From Thermoplasmata archaeon (GTDB lineage Archaea > Thermoplasmatota > Thermoplasmata > Thermoplasmatales > Thermoplasmataceae): 6,083 bases of DNA. Each line of letters begins with the position of its first letter. Within the stretch, counting starts at the first letter, position 1. The notes below the pieces were generated by a model. The model was given only the letters and a program-made list of their open reading frames with translations, was not told the DNA's origin and did not search any database. The position numbers and the translations under genes are program-made. Below, piece by piece: positions 1-5,323 of the stretch. Where the stretch lies: positions 1 to 6,083 of the forward strand of contig JAJZXP010000061.1 in the NCBI GenBank assembly GCA_021806345.1, in the 5' to 3' direction.

Positions 1-462
1 CCCCTTTATAGCGAGGAATTGGACTCCAATATTCCAGAAGTTGTAAGTGAATTCAAGGAAAAAGTAAGAAACAGCGATGGCTTTATAATATCAAGCCCTG
101 AATACGATTTCACCATTCCTGGTTATTTAAAAAATGCACTGGATTTTGCTTCAAGACCACCAGGATCAAATCCTTTCGCAAAAAAGATAGGAGTAATAAT
201 GAGTGCATCAATGAGCATGCTTGGCGGTGCAAGGGTTCAATATCACTTACGGCAGGTAATGGGATATCTGGACAGCAGAGTAATAAACAAACCTGAGGTA
301 TTCATCTCTTTTGCAAATCAAAAGTTTGATCAGAATGGACATCTTAATGATCCGATGGCTCTTCAATTCCTCACAACCCTCCTGGATAACCTTATGAAAG
401 ATGTACTGGAGGATCTGGAGTTAAGGGAGTTTATCAAAAGAAAGCAGGAAAGTCAGAACTAA
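1..462 (+). CDS. NAD(P)H-dependent FMN reductase, 5'-truncated by window edge
   Basis: This is the C-terminal part of a flavodoxin-fold NADPH-dependent FMN reductase (the family of YieF/ChrR and azoreductase-like quinone reductases), a cytoplasmic enzyme that passes electrons from NAD(P)H through bound FMN to quinones, azo compounds or free flavin. The frame is open from base 1 (PLYSEE...), so the real start lies upstream; the TTG at 19 is internal. About 153 codons are visible, against roughly 180 usual for the family. The missing N-terminus would hold the first strand and the FMN-phosphate loop. Family hallmarks are present: an SSPEY motif at visible residues 31-35 followed by IPGYLKNALDFASRP, and LGGARVQYHLRQV near residues 74-86. 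The TAA stop at 460-462 overlaps the stop of the convergent DUF427 remnant. The family call is firm; the substrate cannot be told from sequence. Confidence 0.9.
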   Translation, partial: PLYSEELDSNIPEVVSEFKEKVRNSDGFIISSPEYDFTIPGYLKNALDFASRPPGSNPFAKKIGVIMSASMSMLGGARVQYHLRQVMGYLDSRVINKPEVFISFANQKFDQNGHLNDPMALQFLTTLLDNLMKDVLEDLELREFIKRKQESQN

Positions 463-856
463 AAGATTTCCACTTTGTCATAAGCATTTTCATAGAAGGC
501 TATGTACTCCTTTATCGGCAGGAAATCAATTGGGGGTTTAATATATCTCCAAACTGAATTTTCTGTCTTTTCCCTATCTATATTGAGATGATAATAATCT
601 GCTGTTCCCTTGCATTTACACGTATATTTTTATCAGACTCTTGAAAAAACTCAAGTTTAGCATCTCTTATTGGAAAATAGATAATCTCCGTATCTCCGAT
701 TCCTTTAGTGCTACTGCATCCTGTGTTTCAGCAATCACTTTCCCCCTTAGAAACTACCTTGGCGGTCTTATTTAATTTCTCCACCTTAATGGGATGCTGC
801 TGGGTCTTAAATTCAATCACCAGGTTTTCCACATTTGAATATTGAAATATATTCAT
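459..856 (-). pseudogene. DUF427 (PF04248) domain protein, broken by three frameshifts
   Basis: No single frame is open, but the minus strand rebuilds a nearly full-length DUF427 protein of about 133 residues from four pieces. Piece 1 (856-743) starts at ATG and runs MNIFQYSNVENLV... to HPIKVEKLNKTAKVVSKG. Piece 2 (741-697) reads KVIAETQDAVALKES. Piece 3 (about 696-629) reads GDTEIIYFPIRDAKLEFF and on to ESDK. Piece 4 (626-459) reads YTCKCKGTADYYHL, then SVWRYIKPP and EYIAFYENAYDKVEIF, then TAG. These match the family pattern of HPI...VIA-T-AL, YYIP-DV, YC-KGTA-YY and W-Y-P...AFY. The breaks are one extra G in the run at 742-746, one missing G near 696-697 and one missing A in the run at 627-631. 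The start lies 20 bp after the EamA stop, so the two may have been co-transcribed. The family's biochemical role is not established. Real decay is likelier than sequencing error because three breaks fall within about 120 bp while the neighbouring frames are intact; all three sit in short homopolymers, so error is not excluded. Confidence 0.85.
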
Positions 857-876
857 CAAATGTTTTTATAATTATT

Positions 877-1725
877 TCATAGGAAAGAAATTGTTAATGC
901 CCCCATTATGGAGAGAATTATTCCAGAGAATTTGAGGTATGTCATCTTATCTTTAAAAATATAAAAACCTACAATAGCAACAGTTGCCGGAATCATTGCT
1001 ACAATTGATCCGGAAAGGACAAAAAAGCCAGATTGGATCGAATATGCATAAAACACGTTTCCTGTACCATCTAAAAGTCCAGCTATAATTGTGACAATAA
1101 TTGACAATCTACCGCTGCTAACTTTAACCAATTGAGCAAATCTCAGTTCCATGAAAATCAAGATTAAGGTTGTTCCAAGTATTCTTGCCAAAAAAAGAGG
1201 CATAGCACTAATATGATAATCCATGACGGATTCAGAAAGGGGAATATAATAAACTCCCCAGCTGATATTTGCAAGTGCAGCTATCATGAAAAATTTTTTC
1301 TTTATGGGCGTTCCCCTAATGCTCACCAGAATCGCTCCCATAATTATCATTCCTATTCCCATGAACTCCAGATAGTTTCCAGCTTCTCCAAGTAGAAAAA
1401 TTCCAATAAATATTACGATAACCTGCTGAAGATTTAATGTCACTCCAACACTAGAGAGGGATTCTTTCCCCATTCCCATGTAGAACAAAATGTATCCGGT
1501 AGCAAGGAAAAATCCAGAAAATAACCCGTTAATGAGAAGTATCCATGAAATATTGAAATCTCCAGACAAAAACAGGAAAAGAAATATTGGTATTAAACCT
1601 AGGGAGATCAGGGTCAGTGATACAAGCCCTGATTCCATTCCCATTAATGATTTTTTAACTAATGAGTTTGAAGCCGTCCAGAGTAGAAGAACTGTTAGTG
1701 ATATAATTATTGGAAGTCCCTCCAT
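877..1725 (-). CDS. EamA/DMT-superfamily transporter, 10 predicted TM helices
   Basis: This 282-residue, very hydrophobic protein is predicted to be a cytoplasmic-membrane carrier of the drug/metabolite transporter superfamily (EamA type); such proteins move small metabolites, often outward. It shows the expected two-repeat design. Repeat 1 is about residues 1-137 and repeat 2 about 145-282, each with five hydrophobic segments (roughly 4-24, 33-53, 61-83, 94-112, 119-136, then 144-160, 173-192, 207-226, 232-253, 263-281), joined by a basic linker, IKKK, at 141-144. Each repeat ends in the EamA-type pattern of a charged turn, then a glycine-rich helix: GEAGNYLEFMGIGMIIMGA and FKDKMTYLKFSGIILSIMGA. 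The length is normal for the family. The start at 1725 is the most upstream ATG and gives a correct first helix. AGGT directly abuts the ATG, too close to act as a standard ribosome site. The substrate is unknown. Confidence 0.88.
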   Translation of the reverse strand: MEGLPIIISLTVLLLWTASNSLVKKSLMGMESGLVSLTLISLGLIPIFLFLFLSGDFNISWILLINGLFSGFFLATGYILFYMGMGKESLSSVGVTLNLQQVIVIFIGIFLLGEAGNYLEFMGIGMIIMGAILVSIRGTPIKKKFFMIAALANISWGVYYIPLSESVMDYHISAMPLFLARILGTTLILIFMELRFAQLVKVSSGRLSIIVTIIAGLLDGTGNVFYAYSIQSGFFVLSGSIVAMIPATVAIVGFYIFKDKMTYLKFSGIILSIMGALTISFL

Positions 1726-1759
1726 ACCTTTATTCCCCGGCTTTATCCCATATTGTCAG

Positions 1760-1773
1760 GTATGATATATACT
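1760..1773 (-). promoter_or_regulatory. Candidate TATA box for the EamA gene
   Basis: Read on the minus strand this is AGTATATATCATAC, the best TATA-like element upstream of the EamA start. Its centre lies about 42 nt before the ATG, which would place the transcript start near 1742 and leave a short leader of about 17 nt containing GGGGAATAAAGGT. A second AT-rich element (CTTATAAGAATA, about 1788-1799) lies further upstream. The AT-rich background makes this a weak call. Confidence 0.35.
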
Positions 1774-2013
1774 GTTTCAATCTATTCTTATAAGCGCAAG
1801 AATAAAATTCCGTGTTGTTACATTTAAAATGGAATTCCTAAGACTGAATTATCAAAAGTCATATATAAGCAAGAAGATAACACTATCTGCATTTCTTGGA
1901 CGGTTCCTCCTTAACTTTCGCTACAGTAACCACTTTAAGGTTAAATTCTGAAACATTAAGATATGAAAATTTGAAGAACTAAAATGAAAAGAGATTATCA
2001 ACCTAAGGAAAAG

Positions 2014-2034
2014 TTCTGAAATATGTTTTCAGAA
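2014..2034. repeat. Perfect 8-bp inverted repeat with 5-nt loop
   Basis: TTCTGAAA (2014-2021) and TTTCAGAA (2027-2034) are exact reverse complements separated by TATGT. It lies about 65 bp past the stop of the MFS gene, in the gene-free gap. It could be a hairpin at the 3' end of the MFS transcript, a protein-binding dyad, or chance in AT-rich DNA. No T-run follows it closely in either direction, so it is not a classic intrinsic terminator. Confidence 0.6.
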
Positions 2035-2067
2035 GCAATTTTATCCTGGAGTTCGTTAAGAGATTGA

Positions 2068-2080
2068 TATAAAAAATAGC
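2068..2080 (-). terminator. Possible oligo-T terminator of the MFS gene
   Basis: On the minus strand the sequence about 20 nt past the MFS stop codon reads GCTATTTTTTATA. Archaeal RNA polymerase commonly terminates at such T-runs without needing a stem-loop. The position fits, but T-runs are frequent in this AT-rich DNA, so confidence is low. Confidence 0.35.
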
Positions 2081-2098
2081 TTGAAATTTCACACTCAT

Positions 2099-3316
2099 TT
2101 AAGGGAGAAGTTCATCATCCTGCATCACTTGAAGTTTGGACGTATTGTTTGGTTCAGGTTTGGAACCATATTCATTTACGAGCTTAATTAATGCAGGAAG
2201 GAAAATAACAGAGGTAATTGAAATTGCAATCCCAGAGTAGACGAAAATCAGTGGAAAGTATACCTTAGAAGATAGTGCTGTCCAGAACAGCGCCATAACC
2301 GGGGAACTACCTATAGCTAGGAAGTTTGTTAAAGAACCGATTCTTCCAAGAAGATTGCTTGGTATTATCTTAATGAAAAGTGTTTGAAGTGAAATATTCA
2401 AAAAAGCGCTGGCCAATCCCATTGGAAATGTTATAAAGAACGGTATTAGCGGATTTTTATCCAGACCGAGTAAAATCAATAAACTCCCCATTAAAACTAG
2501 TTCGATCACCATTATTCCCCCCTTCGAAAATTTATCATGGTGTTTAGAGGATATCAGCGAACCAGTTATCATTCCTACAGGAAATCCTAGCAGGAATATG
2601 GTATATTCAATCACACTTCCATGCATTACACTTTCCACGAGTGCTGCTGCAAACACATCGATACATACGAAAAAGCCATTGACTATTAAGGCAAGCAATA
2701 GAACAGGCATTAAAATGTAGATGATTCTGCCTATTTTGCTGATTGACTTCTCCGATTTAGTCGGCCTATTCTCTCCTTTAACGGGAAGTGAAAGGGGAAT
2801 CGAAACAATTGATAAGCCTACAATAAGAGATAGGAAAATATTCATGCCGATCAACAGACCAAGTCCACCAGCTAAAAGGCCCAAAAGATCTGATAAAGCC
2901 CGTGTCCCGATAAGCAAAGAACTGGCTTTTCCTATATTTTCTTCAGCAACAAAATCCTTCATTATTGTATTAATTATGTCAGAAGTGAAGCCAGAAATCA
3001 TTGAAATTATAACATCGACAATGTAAAGTACAATTAGATCACTTGAATAAAAGAGAAATAAATAGGCAAATACTGGAACTATCGACACGAAAAAGAAGAC
3101 TCTGCTTCTTCTGAACTTATCAAGTATAATACCTCCGGGAAGGGATATAATTAGATACCCTACCAACGAAAAAGCAGGTATAAGTCCGTCTTCAATAATC
3201 GAATGAGTATCAATGAATATCTTCCAGAGAAAAAAGGTTGAAAACATCAGAGATGTTATTCTGATAAGCGTCTTCGAAATTGTCAATCTTTCAAATGTGT
3301 TTATACGTATTGTCAT
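2099..3316 (-). CDS. Major facilitator superfamily (MFS) transporter, probable drug/metabolite exporter
   Basis: This 405-residue membrane protein has about twelve hydrophobic helices in two six-helix halves (first half about residues 16-178, second about 198-378). A basic/polar central loop, KGENRPTKSEKSISK, at about 180-194 joins them, and a hydrophilic tail follows residue 380. An MFS motif-A-like loop, GGIILDKFRRSR, is at residues 61-72 between helices 2 and 3. A second-half motif, IIPSNLLGRIGSL near 317-329, resembles the P-x-x-x-x-GR turn of macrolide-efflux-type (MefA/MFS_3-like) exporters. The start at 3316 is supported by a TATA-like box about 30 nt upstream with no Shine-Dalgarno, which fits a leaderless or nearly leaderless mRNA. 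It is transcribed divergently from a winged-helix regulator 77 bp away, the usual arrangement of a locally controlled efflux pump. Efflux is inferred from family resemblance and context; the substrate is unknown. Confidence 0.88.
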   Translation of the reverse strand: MTIRINTFERLTISKTLIRITSLMFSTFFLWKIFIDTHSIIEDGLIPAFSLVGYLIISLPGGIILDKFRRSRVFFFVSIVPVFAYLFLFYSSDLIVLYIVDVIISMISGFTSDIINTIMKDFVAEENIGKASSLLIGTRALSDLLGLLAGGLGLLIGMNIFLSLIVGLSIVSIPLSLPVKGENRPTKSEKSISKIGRIIYILMPVLLLALIVNGFFVCIDVFAAALVESVMHGSVIEYTIFLLGFPVGMITGSLISSKHHDKFSKGGIMVIELVLMGSLLILLGLDKNPLIPFFITFPMGLASAFLNISLQTLFIKIIPSNLLGRIGSLTNFLAIGSSPVMALFWTALSSKVYFPLIFVYSGIAISITSVIFLPALIKLVNEYGSKPEPNNTSKLQVMQDDELLP

Positions 3317-3320
3317 AATT

Positions 3321-3341
3321 ATATGTGTAATTCAAAACATA
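3321..3341. promoter_or_regulatory. Candidate operator dyad in the MFS core promoter
   Basis: TATGT (3322-3326) and ACATA (3337-3341) form a 5-bp inverted repeat with centres 15 bp apart, lying between the TATA box and the predicted start of the MFS transcript. A dimeric winged-helix repressor bound here would block the exporter promoter. The arms are short and the DNA is AT-rich, so this is a candidate only. Confidence 0.3.
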
Positions 3342-3350
3342 CATATAAAT
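3341..3350 (-). promoter_or_regulatory. TATA box of the MFS exporter gene
   Basis: On the minus strand this reads ATTTATATGT, preceded by purine-rich GAAG as a possible BRE. Its centre lies about 30 nt before the ATG at 3316, which predicts a transcript starting within a few bases of the start codon and agrees with the absence of a Shine-Dalgarno sequence. Confidence 0.55.
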
Positions 3351-3362
3351 CTTCATATACGT

Positions 3363-3381
3363 AAATTTTAATTTATATAAG
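3363..3381 (+). promoter_or_regulatory. Promoter region of the winged-helix regulator
   Basis: An AT-rich run ending in TTTATATAAG (3372-3381) forms the best TATA-like element before the regulator ATG at 3394. The strongest part is centred only about 18 nt before the ATG. An ideal leaderless start would therefore use the left portion (AAATTTTAAT, about 3363-3372), or transcription begins slightly inside the annotated start. No Shine-Dalgarno is visible. Confidence 0.45.
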
Positions 3382-3393
3382 ATATATGCCTTC

Positions 3394-3987
3394 ATGGATA
3401 AATCCTTAGAAATTCTCCACGAAGTTTACAAAGACAGCACAATGACTATGGTTATTTTTACACTGATTGAAAACAAAACACTAACTGTCACTGACATGGC
3501 AGGAGAAATGAATATGACAAGGTCCAATATTTATCGATCTGTGAGACAGTTGCTGAATTATGGAATAATAAACTTAGACCACGAGGAGACAGTAAAAAAT
3601 TATGTCAAGAAATACTATCGCCTTAACGAAGTATTTTTCAAAAGTGTTTCATATGAAAGTCAAATAAAAAGCTTAGTAGATCTGAATGCTGAAAGTTTTT
3701 CCAAAGTAATATCTGGAATGCTGCTTTCGTTTTCACACTATTTAAAATTACAACATGACAAGATAATTAAAATGAATGAAGCAGAACTTAAAGAAATAAA
3801 GGAACAATTAAAAGAAAACAATGCAATCATGTCCATTGGATCAAGTTCAAAGAAATCCGCGCGTAATATAATAGATGCATTTAGGAAAGAATTGGATTTG
3901 GATGACGTAGAAAATCTGGAAAATTCAAGAAAAGACGAATCAACAATAATCATGTTTCTTGCACTGCCTATCTCACATTCAAAATAG
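3394..3987 (+). CDS. Winged-helix transcriptional regulator, likely controls the divergent MFS gene
   Basis: The 197-residue protein starts with a winged helix-turn-helix of the ArsR/MarR/TrmB-like group. Helices at about residues 5-27 lead into TVTDMAGEMNMTRSNIYRSVRQLLNYGIIN (31-60), with the recognition helix near 42-54. A charged wing follows at about 61-77 and ends in KYYRLN. Residues about 87-170 are predicted mainly helical and charged, with a coiled-coil-like stretch near 118-142, which probably gives dimerisation. There is no recognisable ligand domain or metal-binding cysteine cluster; the protein has no cysteine at all. The end is short and hydrophobic (STIIMFLALPI, 183-193). It is divergent from the MFS exporter with 77 bp between starts, so local control of the exporter and itself is the simplest reading. 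It converges on rmuC with 33 bp between the stops. The exact family name is uncertain. Confidence 0.82.
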   Translation: MDKSLEILHEVYKDSTMTMVIFTLIENKTLTVTDMAGEMNMTRSNIYRSVRQLLNYGIINLDHEETVKNYVKKYYRLNEVFFKSVSYESQIKSLVDLNAESFSKVISGMLLSFSHYLKLQHDKIIKMNEAELKEIKEQLKENNAIMSIGSSSKKSARNIIDAFRKELDLDDVENLENSRKDESTIIMFLALPISHSK

Positions 3988-3997
3988 ATTTAAAGGA

Positions 3998-4012
3998 GAG
4001 TTAAGTAAACTC
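3998..4012. terminator. Small hairpin between convergent genes
   Basis: GAGTT (3998-4002) and AACTC (4008-4012) pair around a 5-nt loop inside the 33-bp gap between the stops of the regulator and rmuC. It could slow polymerase from either side. With only five pairs and no long T-run beside it, this is a weak terminator candidate. Confidence 0.25.
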
Positions 4013-4020
4013 AATAATAT

Positions 4021-5187
4021 CTACTCCCATTTTTCCCTATTCACAGTTCGCAAACTTTCATCTATACCTCTTAATTCAATGTCACCATCAGTTTTAAACT
4101 CCCCAAGCTGGTTCATCTTTTTTATGGAAGGTATAACCCTGCTTTCCGTGAAACTTAAAATGCCATTATAATCATGAACCAAACTTTCCACATTTCTACC
4201 CATGCTTTCGAAGCGTTTGAATAACCCATTGAGTCTTTCATATAATTGGGACGCGATATTGAGTATTTCCCCCGAATTCTTTACTATGGATTCCTGTCTC
4301 CAAGACTGGTGTATTACCTTCAACGTAGCTAAAAGAGTCAAGGGAGTACAAAGTATGATCCCTTTTTGCATTGCAAGGTCCACGATTTCTGGGTCAACTG
4401 ATAATACAGTTGATAGTATATTTTCGTGAGGCATGAACATAATCACAAAGTCAGGTGAACTTTTCAAATTTTTTTGGTAATCTCTTGCGGATAAGTACTT
4501 TATCTGTTTCTTCACATCTCCAGCGAACTCAATTAAGAGGGAGTCCGCATCTTCCATGTTTGTTGAATTATATGCCCGTTCAAAGTTAGAGTATGGTACT
4601 TTTGAATCCACTATAACGTCTTTATCACCCGGTAAATGTATTATCATATCTGGCCTGTCCCCAGACCCAATTACGACCTGTTCGTCAAAATCTACATGCT
4701 CAAGCATTCCAGCAGATTCCACAATTCTCCTGAGTGTTATTTCACCCCATTTCCCCCTGCTTTGAGAGTTGCTGAGTAAATTATGTAAATTTCTTGTCTC
4801 ATTCTGTAAATCCTCCGTAATGGTTTTCACCGTATCCAGAAAACTTCTTATGCCCCCATAATCCGCACTTCTTTTATTCTCAAGTTCATTGATTAGCCGA
4901 TTATATGCATCCATCTGTGCCTTTAGGGGGGATAATGCAGTTTCAAACTCCGCTTTTTTTGTATCAAGCAATGCCACAGTTTCCCTGGATATGCTTTTAA
5001 AATTTGATTCTGTAAGTAAAGAGTTCTGTCTCATCGTTTCATTTATTATTTCCGAAGAGGCGGCCTTAAGAGCATCTGCGGTCTTTTTGGATATCACCCT
5101 CTCTCCTCTGTTGGGCAAAATCTGGGAGATTGCAAAAGTAAATAGGACTCCCAGAATAAATCCAAGCAGGATATCCATGAAATCCAT
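4021..5187 (-). CDS. rmuC: RmuC-family protein, membrane-anchored putative nuclease
   Basis: From the chosen start this encodes 388 residues. There is one N-terminal membrane helix (about 5-22, ILLGFILGVLFTFAISQI), then a long charged, coiled-coil-prone region (about 25-140), then the RmuC domain. Domain landmarks are RGKWGE (144-149), RPDMIIHLP (178-186), VIVDSK (191-196), FVIMFMPHEN (247-256) and TPLTLLATLKVIHQSWRQE (281-299). RPD plus DSK with the upstream glutamate fit the PD-(D/E)XK nuclease fold assigned to this family. E. coli RmuC limits recombination at inverted repeats; the biochemical action in archaea is not known. The frame is open upstream to an ATG at 5403, but that start would overlap the divergent radical SAM gene by 80 bp and add 72 unconserved-looking residues. 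I chose ATG 5187 because a BRE/TATA-like element lies 25 nt before it and the membrane anchor then begins at the N-terminus, as is usual for the family. ATG 5178 is a close alternative. Confidence 0.88.
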   Translation of the reverse strand: MDFMDILLGFILGVLFTFAISQILPNRGERVISKKTADALKAASSEIINETMRQNSLLTESNFKSISRETVALLDTKKAEFETALSPLKAQMDAYNRLINELENKRSADYGGIRSFLDTVKTITEDLQNETRNLHNLLSNSQSRGKWGEITLRRIVESAGMLEHVDFDEQVVIGSGDRPDMIIHLPGDKDVIVDSKVPYSNFERAYNSTNMEDADSLLIEFAGDVKKQIKYLSARDYQKNLKSSPDFVIMFMPHENILSTVLSVDPEIVDLAMQKGIILCTPLTLLATLKVIHQSWRQESIVKNSGEILNIASQLYERLNGLFKRFESMGRNVESLVHDYNGILSFTESRVIPSIKKMNQLGEFKTDGDIELRGIDESLRTVNREKWE

Positions 5188-5206
5188 AGTAAGACAAATG
5201 TATGAC

Positions 5207-5226
5207 AGTATTAATACTATTTCCCC
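5207..5226 (-). promoter_or_regulatory. BRE/TATA-like promoter of rmuC, decides the start codon
   Basis: Minus-strand reading gives GGGGAAAT followed by AGTATTAATACT, a purine-rich BRE-like element and then a palindromic TATA-like box. The box centre is about 25 nt before ATG 5187, the distance expected for a leaderless archaeal transcript. It lies inside the longer open frame, which argues against the start at 5403. Confidence 0.5.
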
Positions 5227-5259
5227 AAAGAATAACCAAACAGGTAAATTTTTTTGAAT

Positions 5260-5278
5260 TAAGGATTTATTATCCTTA
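5260..5278. repeat. 7-bp inverted repeat upstream of the radical SAM gene
   Basis: TAAGGAT (5260-5266) and ATCCTTA (5272-5278) are exact reverse complements around TTATT. The dyad lies in the 136-bp divergent region between rmuC and the radical SAM gene, about 46 bp before the radical SAM ATG and just upstream of its candidate TATA box. The position suits an operator for the plus-strand gene; a chance dyad cannot be excluded. Confidence 0.45.
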
Positions 5279-5296
5279 TATGTATGGATAACTTTT

Positions 5297-5305
5297 GATA
5301 AATAT
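5297..5305 (+). promoter_or_regulatory. Candidate TATA box of the radical SAM gene
   Basis: GATAAATAT is centred about 23 nt before the ATG at 5324, near the spacing for a leaderless transcript. A second candidate (CTTATATGTATG, about 5276-5287) would give a leader of about 20 nt. No Shine-Dalgarno precedes the ATG. Confidence 0.35.
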
Positions 5306-5323
5306 GTTTTAAATGATACATAT

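Larger units (their letters stand above)
1726..2098. other. 373-bp intergenic gap with no supportable gene
   Basis: This stretch lies between the EamA start and the MFS stop. I translated it in both directions by eye and found only short frames. One runs from ATG 1829 to the stop at 1949-1951 on the plus strand (40 codons, MEFLRLNYQ...). Another short pair at about 1984-2054 reads MKRDYQPKEKF, stop, then NMFSEAILSWSSLRD, stop. Neither resembles a family I know or has a convincing start context. The 1984-2054 pair could be the eroded end of a former gene, since the frame continues sensibly across one stop, but this is speculation. The gap also contains a TATA-like CATATATAAGC near 1858-1868 (+), a perfect hairpin at 2014-2034 and an A6/T6 run at 2071-2076. 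Confidence 0.5.

Noticed and set aside
1213..1765. Plus-strand frames opposite the EamA gene (1213-1395 and 1490-1765)
   Set aside because: They lie antisense to a clear membrane-transporter gene and show no protein-family features.
1829..1951. 40-codon plus-strand frame starting MEFLRLNYQ in the EamA-MFS gap
   Set aside because: Short, no recognisable family, no start signal at leaderless or Shine-Dalgarno distance; expected by chance.
2721..3026. 101-codon plus-strand frame inside the MFS gene
   Set aside because: Antisense shadow of a well-supported transporter; composition reflects the opposite strand.
3738..3953. Minus-strand 71-codon frame inside the winged-helix regulator
   Set aside because: Antisense shadow, Ser/Phe-rich as expected opposite a Lys/Glu-rich helix region.
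3959..4171. Plus-strand frame spanning the regulator end and the rmuC end
   Set aside because: Overlaps two well-supported convergent genes and resembles no family.
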